From GCA-2720975 sp964469565 (GTDB lineage: Bacteria; Planctomycetota; UBA1135; GCA-002686595), in NCBI GenBank assembly GCA_964469565.1, contig CAYXZD010000015.1, forward strand, positions 48,654 to 112,653: a stretch of DNA of 64,000 nucleotides, in the 5' to 3' direction. Below are positions 27,526 through 36,182 of the stretch, in pieces. The notes beneath the pieces were generated by a model, which worked only from the letters and a program-made list of their open reading frames with translations, was not told the origin of the DNA and made no database searches. Position numbers and translations under genes: made by a program. How positions within the stretch are numbered: the first letter of the stretch is position 1; each line of letters starts with the position of its first letter.

Positions 27526-27986
27526 CTGTCAGCGTAGATTGGACCGTGGATGCTCGTCCCCTTCGCGATGCAGAGGTGTGTGCCGCCGCGCAGGCAGCGG
27601 CAGCCCATGGGGGGCAGCCCGATCTAGCCTTGTCGATCGTCCTCGTGGATGAGCCTTACCTAACGGACTTGCATTCCCGCTTCTTGCAAGACCCCACTCC
27701 CACTGACGTGATTAGCTTCGATCTTGGACCAGGGCCTGGGCCGCAGGGTGAAGTGTATGTCAGCGTGGACCGTGCCCAGGAAGTTGTCCAAGCGCGCGGC
27801 GGGAGCGTGCAAGCAGAAATCGCCTTGTACGTGGTACACGGCGTCTTGCACTTGTGTGGATTTGATGATCGCAACGGAGAGGATCGTAAGGCCATGCGTG
27901 CTGCGGAGCGCTCTGTCTTGAGCGGTCTAGGCTATACGCAGGGAACGGACGGCGAGCGCGGTTGGCCTTCAGTGCACACGAATTGA
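27522..27986 (+). CDS. ybeY: Endoribonuclease YbeY (rRNA maturation factor)
   Basis: 154 residues from a GTG at 27522 that overlaps the upstream stop. DPTPTDVISFDLG and VVHGVLHLCGFDDRNGED match the UPF0054 zinc motif HGxLHLxGxDH, except that the third zinc His appears as Asp (GFDD), a substitution I believe occurs in part of the family. YbeY is a single-strand endonuclease for 16S rRNA 3' end processing and ribosome quality control. Last gene of the phoH-pgpH-ybeY overlap chain; the sigma-factor gene follows after 255 bp of noncoding sequence. Confidence 0.94.
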   Translation: MTVSVDWTVDARPLRDAEVCAAAQAAAAHGGQPDLALSIVLVDEPYLTDLHSRFLQDPTPTDVISFDLGPGPGPQGEVYVSVDRAQEVVQARGGSVQAEIALYVVHGVLHLCGFDDRNGEDRKAMRAAERSVLSGLGYTQGTDGERGWPSVHTN

Positions 27987-28241
27987 AAAAAACTCGACTG
28001 GAAATGGTGAGTTAGAGTGCGCGTTGATGTGGGCACCTGAATCCCCGTTTGCAGACTTGTGAGGGGGACGATTCCCATTCTTGCACCTTGGAATAACCTA
28101 GGATCTGCCGAGCTGGGCGTGCGTTATTCATAAGAATGTTGATCCCACCCTGCTCGAACTTGTATTCAACAGGTCTACAAAGGAGTTCACCGCAAGCACG
28201 CTGCGCCAACGCCGGGTCGGCACTGCGCATTGTGCCGGGGA

Positions 28242-29105
28242 ATGGGAGACCTCTTGGAAAGTACGACTCAGACACACACATCAACGCCTGCCCTGTCAGT
28301 GCCGCCTCCAGTGAGCGGCGTGGCCCCTTCGAATCCTGCGAGCACCACGCTGCGCGAGGCTCGACTTGAACAGTTGTGGGAGGCCTACCGGGCCGATCCG
28401 GGCCATATCACGCGCAACAGCCTCGTGGAGGCCTATCAGAGTGTGGTGGTCAATTCCGTCCGGCGCATGGCTGCACGACTGCCGCGCATGGTGGATCAAG
28501 CGGATTTGCTCACGGCGGCTAATCTGGGGCTCATGTCGGCCATAGGGCGGTTCGACCCCGAGCGAGGCGTGCGCTTTGAGTCCTACTGCGAACAGCGGGT
28601 CACGGGTGCCATCCGCGATGAATTGCGTGCTCAAGATTGGTTTCCCCGCCCCGTCCGCCAGCGAGTGGAAAAGCAAAAGCGGGTGATCGAACAACTCCGC
28701 TCAGAGCTCGCTCGGCAACCCAGTGATGATGAAATCGCTAAGGAAATGGGCATGGAATTGCCCGAGTACCAAGAGGTCTTCGGCCGCGCCCTGCCGCTTG
28801 CACCGAAGGGAGCCATGGCGAGTGATGAGGGCGATGACGATTTGAGCCAAGTGCTTGAAGTTGTGCCGGATCGGGGCTCTGCAGCGCCCGATGAAAGGCT
28901 CGCTCGCATTGAGCATCTGCGCCTCGTGACTGGGCGACTCAGTGAGCAGGAGTGCCGAATTGTGTACCTCAAATACTGGGAGGAACTACCCATGCGTGAG
29001 ATAGGCGTTCTGACCGGATTGTCTGAATCGCGTGTCTGCAAGATCCACGCCCGGTTGATCGACAGGTTGCGCGATCGTTTTCGGGTGGATCAAGACGAAG
29101 AGTAG
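28242..29105 (+). CDS. Sigma-28 family (FliA/WhiG-type) RNA polymerase sigma factor
   Basis: About 287 residues. Regions in order: sigma-2 (about 50-125, QSVVVNSVRRMAARLP and DLLTAANLGLMSAIGRFDPE, with FESYCEQRVTGAIRDELR), sigma-3 (VRQRVEKQKRVIEQLRSELA), and sigma-4 (RLSEQECRIVYLKYWEELPM with the helix-turn-helix MREIGVLTGLSESRVCKIHA). This is the FliA/WhiG pattern used for motility, development or stress regulons. The start is uncertain: ATG 28242 is given, but TTG 28254 has a better upstream ggga. No flagellar genes are in the window. A strong hairpin lies 120 bp downstream. Confidence 0.9.
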   Translation: MGDLLESTTQTHTSTPALSVPPPVSGVAPSNPASTTLREARLEQLWEAYRADPGHITRNSLVEAYQSVVVNSVRRMAARLPRMVDQADLLTAANLGLMSAIGRFDPERGVRFESYCEQRVTGAIRDELRAQDWFPRPVRQRVEKQKRVIEQLRSELARQPSDDEIAKEMGMELPEYQEVFGRALPLAPKGAMASDEGDDDLSQVLEVVPDRGSAAPDERLARIEHLRLVTGRLSEQECRIVYLKYWEELPMREIGVLTGLSESRVCKIHARLIDRLRDRFRVDQDEE

Positions 29106-30173
29106 CCCCGTGCTTGCGCCCCGAGGGGGCGATGGGTTTCAAACTGGAAGGCCCATGCACCTTCGATGGTCCGTCGTCGCGATTGGATCACGGTAGACGC
29201 CTGGCGTTTCGATTGGCCTAAGAGAGAAGCCCGAGGGCTAGGCCCTCGGGCTTCGATTCCCGCTTGGATGGCTCACGCAGGCTAGGCTTCCATGGTGAGT
29301 TCAGGAAACCTGAACCCTCCCCCGAATGGATGACTGGCCTCTCGCGTGGGCGATAAAGCGGGCGGCAGGGGGTAAGGATTGTCCCCACAATCCAAGGCCC
29401 CTACGGCTCCTCCAAAATGGGCCTGGGCGCTTCGTCCCCACGAAGTGCTTTCAGCCCCCTCCTCCTTCAGCAGCACTTCGGGGTCCCCACTCCGAAATGC
29501 TGTGTTCTGTTGACGGACAACCAGTGACTGAGCGCCGTTCCAAGCCGACTCGCCGGTGGCGAGGTGCGTTGAATTGCGACGGGCGTAGAATGCGCTAGGG
29601 GGGTACATGGTTGATCGTGGGGTAGCACTCGGTGGCCAGACTCTGAGGACCTCAACGTCCGGCCAGCGCAAGTGCGGGGAGAATACCTAGGAAATCGCAT
29701 TGAGGCGGACGAAAGTCTGTGCAAGAACCCGGCTCATGGCAGCCAGGGGTCCTAAGTCGCGACCATGCAATGACTTATGTCAGCAAAAACCAGATGAGGC
29801 TCGATCTAGAGGTGACTGGGGAACTGGAATCTGTTTCCGGATTGGGGCCTAGGCTGTGGTTGCGGTATCCCCTTTGTTGTCGCTTGGACAGACCTGGTTT
29901 CCTGTGGATCTGCACGGCTGGACTTTCCTGTATTGTGCCGGGCAGGGAAGCTAATGGGATGAGTCACCCGTCTCATGAGTCGCTCTCAGGTCCTGCGCGG
30001 CTCATGTGAGCGCCCAGGTGAGCCTATGATTGGAGTTCCAGCCAATCTCGTCGGCAAAAAAACAGCTGGGAAGCAGCTCAGTTCATTGACCTGTGACACT
30101 CTGGCCTCAGTATCATCACGCCCCCGATCAACCCTTACCCTGCCGGCCCTCCATCTGAATCCACTGGGGAAGC
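29106..30173. other. Gene-poor region of about 1.07 kb
   Basis: No convincing gene on either strand. The best minus-strand frame, 29282-29671 (129 codons from TTG, ending FRFPELTMEA), ends 28 bp before the strong hairpin at 29226-29254, which on the minus strand is followed by tctctctt. That is weak support for a small minus-strand transcript, but the protein resembles nothing I know. A short piece near 29722 (agaacccggctca) resembles the 3' end of RNase P RNA, but the rest of that RNA is not visible. Confidence 0.4.
29226..29254. terminator. Strong 13-bp hairpin, probable terminator
   Basis: gaagcccgagggc and gccctcgggcttc pair perfectly around a 3-nt loop. No T-run follows on the plus strand; on the minus strand it is followed by tctctctt. 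It may end sigma-factor transcripts, minus-strand transcripts, or both. Confidence 0.75.
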
Positions 30174-31913
30174 TTGGCACGCCTCCGAACTCAGTGGGTG
30201 ATTGCCACTCCTATGATGCTGCTCTGCCTGTTTTTGCTCATTGGCCCAGCCCTTGGCGCCCTGAGCACCGCTCAGAATCCTCCTCCCGCGGAGACCCAAC
30301 CCGAACCAAAACTCGTGGTGCTCGTAGTCGTGGACCAGTTGATTCCCGAGCAACTCGACCGTCTCCAGCCCCTGCTGACTGGAGGTCTCGGCCGTTTTTG
30401 GCGAGAGGGCCGCACCTGGCCCCAAGCACGATTGCCTTACGCCCGCACTGAGACTGGACCCGGGCACGCCACACTATCCACGGGTTGCCTACCCAGCACC
30501 CACGGCGTGGTGGGGAATACATTTTTCAACCGAGCGACGTCCAAGACTGCCTATTGCGTTGGGGATGGGACGACCCAAGCCGTCCTGAGTTCGGGAGAGG
30601 CACGGGAGGGGAGCTCGGTTTCTCCTAGGCGACTCAGGGCGACCACGTTGGCCGAGGCCTTATTGGCCGCACATCAAGGGAGCCAAGTTCTCTCCATCTC
30701 CATGAAGGATCGCTCGGCGGTTTGCTTGGCAGGGCCAGCGCCGTCTATCGCCCTGTGGTGGGACCGCACCGCTGGCGGATTCATGAGTTCCACGCACTAT
30801 GGCGACGAGCTTCCCGCTTTCGCTAATACATGGAATCAAACTTGGCGTTCCCAATCCGAGGGCTACAAGTGGGAGTGGAGTTGGCAACAGGATTTGTCCC
30901 AGTACGGCACGGCGCTGGATGATCGTTTGGGTGAGACCCCTTTCGAGTCCTGCGGGGTGACGTTTCCCTATGTCCTGTCCCGGGTCGATGAGGGCGCAGA
31001 CGATGAGAGCCGGGCGAATCAAATCAAGTCGATCGCATCTTCGGTTCTGCGCTTTCCCCTTGGGGACGAGTTCTGCATTCAATTGGCGAGGGCGGGTCTC
31101 AGGACTCTGGGCCTGGGCCGAGGTGATGGGGTGGATCTGCTGGCTGTCTCCTTGTCCGGATGTGATGTCCTAGGTCACTGCGCAGGCCCGTATAGTTGTG
31201 AGGTGACAGACATTATTCTGAGGGCGGACCGTGGCTTGGGACAACTCCTCGATGATCTGGACGAGCAGGTGGGAGAGGGCCGCTGGCTGGGTGCCCTGAC
31301 TTCCGACCACGGGATCATGGAACTCCCCGAGTGGTTGCAGGCTCGCGGGATTGGCGCACGGCGGATTACCAAGGTGGAACATGCGGCCTTTGTGGCCCTC
31401 ATGACTCGACACCTTGATGACACTTTTGGTCATAAGCTGACCTTGCTGGCGAGTGGCGGAGGGTTTGGGCTCGACTCCGCGCAACTGCAAGAGCTCAATC
31501 TCGACCCCCGCGTGGTGCGGCGCGCGATCGCCGATGAAGCGGTGAAAAGCCACTTCGTCGCGGCTGCCTACACCCTAGAACAACTCCTGGGCACCGACCC
31601 CGTGACTGCTCCGGGCGAGCAAGCATGGCTCTCAAGCGTGCAAGCCAGCACGTTCCCGGGCCGCAATCCCGACGTGTACCTGCGCCTCGAGCCCTGGGTC
31701 GTTGTCGGGATTGGAAAGGGCACGAGCCACGGTAGTCCGTATCCCTATGATCAGCGGCTGCCCCTTGCCTTTCTGGGGGCACCCTTCCCCGCAGGACGCG
31801 ACGGGTCTCCGGCCAGCTCCATGGATGTGGTCCCCACCTTACTCAGAGTTCTAGGGATCCCTCAGCCCAAGCCAATGGATGGGCGTGACTTGCTCGCGCC
31901 TGCCGGCGACTAG
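30174..31913 (+). CDS. Alkaline phosphatase / type I phosphodiesterase family, exported
   Basis: 579 residues from a TTG at 30174 with gggga just upstream; ATG 30210 is an alternative. The N-terminus has a signal peptide (MMLLCLFLLIGPALGALS). The alkaline phosphatase superfamily motifs are clear: VVLVVVDQL (metal Asp), RTETGPGHATLSTGCLPSTH with the nucleophile Thr, DVLGHCAGPYS (metal Asp/His) and TSDHGIMELPEW (Asp-His). This resembles PafA-like phosphatases that release phosphate from monoesters in the periplasm. The gene is convergent with kdsA and the two stop codons share the tetranucleotide CTAG. Confidence 0.88.
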   Translation: MARLRTQWVIATPMMLLCLFLLIGPALGALSTAQNPPPAETQPEPKLVVLVVVDQLIPEQLDRLQPLLTGGLGRFWREGRTWPQARLPYARTETGPGHATLSTGCLPSTHGVVGNTFFNRATSKTAYCVGDGTTQAVLSSGEAREGSSVSPRRLRATTLAEALLAAHQGSQVLSISMKDRSAVCLAGPAPSIALWWDRTAGGFMSSTHYGDELPAFANTWNQTWRSQSEGYKWEWSWQQDLSQYGTALDDRLGETPFESCGVTFPYVLSRVDEGADDESRANQIKSIASSVLRFPLGDEFCIQLARAGLRTLGLGRGDGVDLLAVSLSGCDVLGHCAGPYSCEVTDIILRADRGLGQLLDDLDEQVGEGRWLGALTSDHGIMELPEWLQARGIGARRITKVEHAAFVALMTRHLDDTFGHKLTLLASGGGFGLDSAQLQELNLDPRVVRRAIADEAVKSHFVAAAYTLEQLLGTDPVTAPGEQAWLSSVQASTFPGRNPDVYLRLEPWVVVGIGKGTSHGSPYPYDQRLPLAFLGAPFPAGRDGSPASSMDVVPTLLRVLGIPQPKPMDGRDLLAPAGD

Positions 31914-32734
31914 AGGGCCGCATGAATCGCTAAGACGCCGTCGAGCACGGGCTCGAATTCGTCCAAGTGGAGCATGTTGGGCCCGTCGGAGGGCGAGCGA
32001 TCGGGGTCGGGATGCACCTCGAAAAACAGGCCGTGCACATGGCCTGTGGCAACGGCGGCCCTTGCAAGCCCGGGCACCTTGGTGCGATCACCCCCGGTGG
32101 AAGTGCCGTGGGCGCCGGGCTCCTGAACGGCGTGGGTCGCATCGAAAATGACGGGGTGCCCGCTGGCGGCGAGGTGCTCGAAGCCGGTCATGTCGACGAC
32201 AAGCCGCCCGTAGCCAAAGCTGGAGCCACGCTCGGTCAGGAGCACGTTGGGGTTGCCGCTCTCCGTCACCTTCAAGGCGGCGTGGGCGAGGTCCCAGGGC
32301 GCGAGGAACTGGCCTTTCTTGATATTCACCGCGCGACCGGTGGCGGCGGCCGCCTGCAAGAGATCCGTTTGCCGACAAAGAAACGCGGGGATCTGCAACA
32401 CGTCGGCGACTTCAGCAGCAGCAGCGCATTGCTCGGGCAGGTGGACATCGGTCACGATGGGAATGTCGAGTTCCTTGCCGATGGCGCCCAACCAGTCGAG
32501 GCCCTGATCCATCCCCACGCCGCGACCGCCTCCGAGACTGGATCGATTGGCCTTGTCGAAGCTGGCCTTGAACACAAAGGGTAAGTCTCGAGCGGCAAAC
32601 AGGTCGCGCAGGCGACCCGCGATCTCGAAGGCCAGTTCGCGTTCTTCCAGTACGCACGGCCCAGCTAGGAAGAACAGGGTGTTGGTGCCGAGGGTGCGGC
32701 CGCGGACTTGCGTTGGGTACTGGGGGAGGCTCAT
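31910..32734 (-). CDS. kdsA: 3-deoxy-D-manno-octulosonate 8-phosphate synthase
   Basis: 274 residues, standard length. LAGPCVLEERELAFEIA, FKASFDKANRSSLGG, GMDQGLDWLGAIGKELDIPI, KKGQFLAPWD, LLTERGSSFGYGRLVVDM and IFDATHAVQEPG are KdsA blocks that bind PEP and arabinose-5-phosphate. Kdo is a core sugar of lipopolysaccharide, so the host very likely makes an LPS-type outer membrane. The start overlaps the stop of the upstream lipid-kinase gene by 4 bp (ATGA). It is the last gene on this minus-strand unit. Confidence 0.97.
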   Translation of the reverse strand: MSLPQYPTQVRGRTLGTNTLFFLAGPCVLEERELAFEIAGRLRDLFAARDLPFVFKASFDKANRSSLGGGRGVGMDQGLDWLGAIGKELDIPIVTDVHLPEQCAAAAEVADVLQIPAFLCRQTDLLQAAAATGRAVNIKKGQFLAPWDLAHAALKVTESGNPNVLLTERGSSFGYGRLVVDMTGFEHLAASGHPVIFDATHAVQEPGAHGTSTGGDRTKVPGLARAAVATGHVHGLFFEVHPDPDRSPSDGPNMLHLDEFEPVLDGVLAIHAAL

Positions 32735-33657
32735 GGGATGATCAGTTGGTGCCGACCGGGGCGCACCTTGAATTCGAGCGGCGTATGTCCGGCAAAGTCA
32801 CCGTCGATTTGGACCGGTGCCGGGGCGCTGGAGTCCACCTGTACGTGGCTGGCCTGCACCATTCTGCACGATCCGCCTGGGATGCGTCCAATCAATGCCA
32901 GGAGAGCGTACTTCATGAGGGCGAAGGGCCCTGCTTTAGGAAAGAGCACGATCTCAAACAGGCCATCATCCATGCGTGAAGCGCACCGCAGGGTGAGGAC
33001 GCTGCCATAGCCTCGGGTGTTGGTGATCAACGCCCAGGCCCAGGTGCCTGGAATGAGCTTGCCGTCGGCTTGTACGCTCAATTGGGCTGGGCGGCAGCGT
33101 CGGAGTGCGTGCAGGACAGCACCCACATAGGTGAGTTTTGTAATCGGGCCCGTGCGGCGGCGCTCCACATCCTGGACCACGGCACCGTCGAAACCGATGC
33201 CGGTGACTAGGAAGCTGACTCGTTCGTTGGGCTCACCAGCGGGGGATTCCGCCCACTGGACCCAACCGCTGTCTAGGCCCATGGTCTGGCCTGCACAGAT
33301 GAGCGGCACAAGTTGTGAAGCTTCGCGGGGCAGTTTGCATTCGAGGCCAAGAACATTGGCCGTCCCCATGGGAAGCATGGCCACGGGAATGGGGTGGGGG
33401 AGGGTCTCAAGAATCTCCGCAAGGGTGCCATCACCTCCGATCGAGACGACCACATCGATGTCTCCCTCAAGGGCGGCCACCCGCTGTCTTGCATCACCGC
33501 GCGCTTTTGTGGCGTAACGCGTGACTTGGATTCCGGCGGCTTGCAGCCCCGCTTCAAGGGTATTCGCTGCGGCCAGGCTCTTGCCCCGACCTGCAATGGG
33601 GTTGATCACCAGCAGGGCGTGTCGAAAGCGGGGGGGCGGCTCTGAGCGGGCAGTCAT
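32731..33657 (-). CDS. Diacylglycerol/lipid kinase family protein (YegS/BmrU-like)
   Basis: 308 residues from the ATG at 33657, which begins MTARSEPPPRFRHALLVINP; a start at 33675 adds six residues. LLVINPIAGRGKSLAAAN, VVSIGGDGTLAEILETLP and PVAMLPMGTANVLG are the hallmark nucleotide-binding motifs of the diacylglycerol kinase catalytic family. A second beta-rich half follows (GFDGAVVQDVERRRTGPITK). Bacterial members phosphorylate diacylglycerol, phosphatidylglycerol or sphingoid bases; the lipid substrate here is unknown. Translationally coupled with kdsA by a 4-bp overlap, which links it to envelope lipid supply. Confidence 0.92.
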   Translation of the reverse strand: MTARSEPPPRFRHALLVINPIAGRGKSLAAANTLEAGLQAAGIQVTRYATKARGDARQRVAALEGDIDVVVSIGGDGTLAEILETLPHPIPVAMLPMGTANVLGLECKLPREASQLVPLICAGQTMGLDSGWVQWAESPAGEPNERVSFLVTGIGFDGAVVQDVERRRTGPITKLTYVGAVLHALRRCRPAQLSVQADGKLIPGTWAWALITNTRGYGSVLTLRCASRMDDGLFEIVLFPKAGPFALMKYALLALIGRIPGGSCRMVQASHVQVDSSAPAPVQIDGDFAGHTPLEFKVRPGRHQLIIP

Positions 33658-33765
33658 GGGCGCATGGTAGCGCAAGATCCAAGTGCGGCGCGCTAGGCGC
33701 GCTCAATTTGCCGCCACGGCCTGCGGGCACTGGGTGCGGGCGCCGATCTTCCGTATCCTGCGCGC

Positions 33766-35232
33766 ATGACTACCGTGCCCCGCGTTCGCATTGCCCCCAG
33801 CCCTACGGGAGCCGTCCACCTTGGACTCGCCCGCACGGCCCTCTTCAACTATGCCTTTGCCCGAGCCCAAGGCGGAAAGTTCATCCTGCGCCTTGAGGAC
33901 ACCGATCGTGAACGTTCCACCCAAGAGTCTGAAGATGCCATCCTTGAGGGACTCGCATGGCTGGGGCTGGAGTGGGACGAGGGCCCCAAGTGTGGGGGAG
34001 AGTTTGGGCCTTACCGCCAGAGCGAACGGCTTGAACGGCACCAAGATATGGCGGGCCACCTACTGGGAAGCGGCCATGCTTACCCCTGTTTTTGCTCCTC
34101 CGCACGCCTGAGTGAATTACGCGAGAGTCAGCAGGCTGCGAAGCAAACGCCACGCTACGACGGGCATTGCCGCGACCTGGATCCAGCAGAGGCCCAAGCC
34201 CGAGCTGAGGCGGGGGATCCATTTGCAGTGCGCTTCAAAGTACCGGCGGGTGAGACGACTTTTGTTGACCTTGTACGTGGGGAAGTGACCTTTCAAAACG
34301 AGGAGGTCGACGACTGGGTCATGGTTCGGCAGAGCGGGGGGCCGACCTACAACTTTGTCGTCGTTTGCGATGACGCCGACATGGAGATTAGCCATGTCCT
34401 GCGCGGCGAGGAACACCTGGTGAATACCCCCAAGCAGATTCTCCTGTACCAAGCATTCGGCTTAGAGGCTCCGCAGTTCGCGCACCTGCCGCTACTCCTG
34501 GGTGCAGGGCGAAAGAAACTCTCCAAGCGTGATGGGAGCGTCTCCCTGAGTGACTACCGAGCGCAGGGATACCCTAAGTCCGCCATACTCAATTTCTTGT
34601 GCATGCAGGGTTGGGCGCTCGATGGTGAGACGGACATCTTCGACGTGTCGACCTTTGTTCAACACTTTGCCCTGAAAGATGTAAGCAAGGGTGGCGCGGT
34701 GTTTGATTTTGCCAAGTTCCTTTGGATCGCTGGGGAACACCTGCATGCTGAGTCGGACGAAGAACTCGCAGAGCACTGCGTTCCATTTGTGGTCCAATCC
34801 GGGCTGTTGCAAGAGGATGAGATCCGCGAGCGCTGGTCATGGTTTCTGCGCGTCATCGCCATGGAAAAAGACCGAATCCGCCTGTACAGCGAATTGCCTG
34901 CACGCATGGCCTACACCCTCGCTGCCGATGATCAGGTGCCCTACGACCCGAAGGCAGAGAAGGGCGCGCGCAAGCACGCGGGGGCATCCCAGACCTTGAC
35001 GGATTACGGTGATTGGCTTGAGCGTCAGCCTGATCAGGAGGCGGCTTCCCTCGCAGCGGCGAGCAAGGCTTGGGCTGCTGATCGGGGGCTCAAGATCCCT
35101 CAGCTATTCCAGCCCCTGCGTTGCGCCCTGACGGGCCTCCCCGGAGGGCCTGACTTGTTCGAGATTATGGAGTTGCTGGGTCGTGAATCGAGTGGCGTGC
35201 GCCTCCGCCAGGGGAGCCATCGGCTTTCCTGA
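33766..35232 (+). CDS. gltX: Glutamyl-tRNA synthetase
   Basis: 488 residues, normal for bacterial GluRS. VRIAPSPTGAVHLGLARTAL carries the HIGH-type motif (here HLGL), and GRKKLSKRDGSVSLSDYRAQ the KMSKS-type motif (KLSKR). Other class I features are FILRLEDTDRERST and LRGEEHLVNTPKQILLYQAF. It charges tRNA-Glu (and possibly tRNA-Gln in bacteria lacking GlnRS). Divergent from the lipid-kinase gene with 108 bp between. First of a plus-strand run continuing to 42157. Confidence 0.97.
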   Translation: MTTVPRVRIAPSPTGAVHLGLARTALFNYAFARAQGGKFILRLEDTDRERSTQESEDAILEGLAWLGLEWDEGPKCGGEFGPYRQSERLERHQDMAGHLLGSGHAYPCFCSSARLSELRESQQAAKQTPRYDGHCRDLDPAEAQARAEAGDPFAVRFKVPAGETTFVDLVRGEVTFQNEEVDDWVMVRQSGGPTYNFVVVCDDADMEISHVLRGEEHLVNTPKQILLYQAFGLEAPQFAHLPLLLGAGRKKLSKRDGSVSLSDYRAQGYPKSAILNFLCMQGWALDGETDIFDVSTFVQHFALKDVSKGGAVFDFAKFLWIAGEHLHAESDEELAEHCVPFVVQSGLLQEDEIRERWSWFLRVIAMEKDRIRLYSELPARMAYTLAADDQVPYDPKAEKGARKHAGASQTLTDYGDWLERQPDQEAASLAAASKAWAADRGLKIPQLFQPLRCALTGLPGGPDLFEIMELLGRESSGVRLRQGSHRLS

Positions 35233-35240
35233 TTCCTTGC

Positions 35241-36179
35241 ATGAAGAACTCGGAGCCCTCACTTGGACTTGAGCCCCCCTGCGGGGCCCAGGACGCGGCC
35301 GACACTCACAAGTTCGGTCGCCGTGTGGGCGTGCCGGCCCGCCGCCACGGTGGCCTAAGGATGACGGTGTCTGGGCTCGTAGAGAATGTGTGCAAAGGGC
35401 TGGGGGGGCGCGCATTCTACCGTCGCCGATACTTGCGTTCGGGCCGGTTCATCGAACGCACCGAGCACCTGTACATCGCAGGGCTGGCCCCGGAGTTGGA
35501 GGGTTTTACGATAGCCCAGATCTCTGACCTCCATGCGGGTCCTTTTCTGAGGGAAGGCGACCTTCGTCAGGTGACCGAAGCCGTGGCCCGGCGCTGCCCG
35601 GATGTGGTGGTGTACACCGGGGATATGATCTCCCATCACTGGAGCGATGCGCTGGCAGTGCTTCCTGACTTGGCAGAACTGCGCCCCCCCATGGGTTCGT
35701 TTGGTGTGTTCGGCAACCATGACTACCGGGGAAGGCAGGAGGACAAGATCGCTTCGGCCTACGGGGATGTGGGCATTCGCTTCTTGCGCAATGAATGTGC
35801 GCGAGTGAGTGTGGGTGGGGGAACCGTCGGACTCGTGGGTCTGGAGGATCTAGAAGAGGCCCGCAGGGTCGACCTGGAGGGTGCACGCGCAGGTCTAAGA
35901 GAGGGCGATGTGGAAATCGTCTTGTGCCATAACCCGCGCGGGGCCTGTGCGATCGCACGGCCGCGTTGCCGGGCCATTCTGTCCGGGCACACCCACGGCA
36001 CCCAAGTGGACTTGCCCGTGTTGCGGCGGCTCGGACCCCAGCACCCTGGCTTGCGCCTGGAGCTGGATCGCACGACGCTCATCGTCTCCCGGGGCCTCGG
36101 CGTGGTGGCCCTACCCCTGCGCATAGGGGTGCCCGCCGAAGTCGTCTACATCCGATTGAGCGGACGCTTCGAGGGCTGA
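35241..36179 (+). CDS. Calcineurin-like metallophosphoesterase (YaeI-like)
   Basis: 312 residues. All metal-site motifs are present in order: ISDLHAGPF, VVYTGDMI, VFGNHDYRG, LCHNPRGA and LSGHTHGTQVDLP. These match the YaeI/Mpped group, in which two metals catalyse phosphodiester or pyrophosphate cleavage; some relatives act on UDP-diacylglucosamine or other lipid precursors. The first 40 residues lack conservation, so ATG 35361 (MTVSGLVENV) could be the real start; 35241 lies 8 bp after gltX and is kept. No clear signal peptide, so a cytoplasmic or peripheral membrane location is likely. Confidence 0.9.
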   Translation: MKNSEPSLGLEPPCGAQDAADTHKFGRRVGVPARRHGGLRMTVSGLVENVCKGLGGRAFYRRRYLRSGRFIERTEHLYIAGLAPELEGFTIAQISDLHAGPFLREGDLRQVTEAVARRCPDVVVYTGDMISHHWSDALAVLPDLAELRPPMGSFGVFGNHDYRGRQEDKIASAYGDVGIRFLRNECARVSVGGGTVGLVGLEDLEEARRVDLEGARAGLREGDVEIVLCHNPRGACAIARPRCRAILSGHTHGTQVDLPVLRRLGPQHPGLRLELDRTTLIVSRGLGVVALPLRIGVPAEVVYIRLSGRFEG

Positions 36180-36182
36180 GTT

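Noticed and set aside
27987..28030. Terminator after ybeY
   Set aside because: aactc/gagtt is only a 5-bp stem with a 13-nt loop and the T-run lies on the wrong strand for ybeY.
29282..29671. 129-codon minus-strand gene
   Set aside because: No recognisable domain and only a TTG start; kept as an observation within the gene-poor region rather than as a gene.
29695..29745. RNase P RNA 3' end at agaacccggctca
   Set aside because: The conserved 5' element gaggaaagtcc and other core pieces are not found upstream on the same strand.
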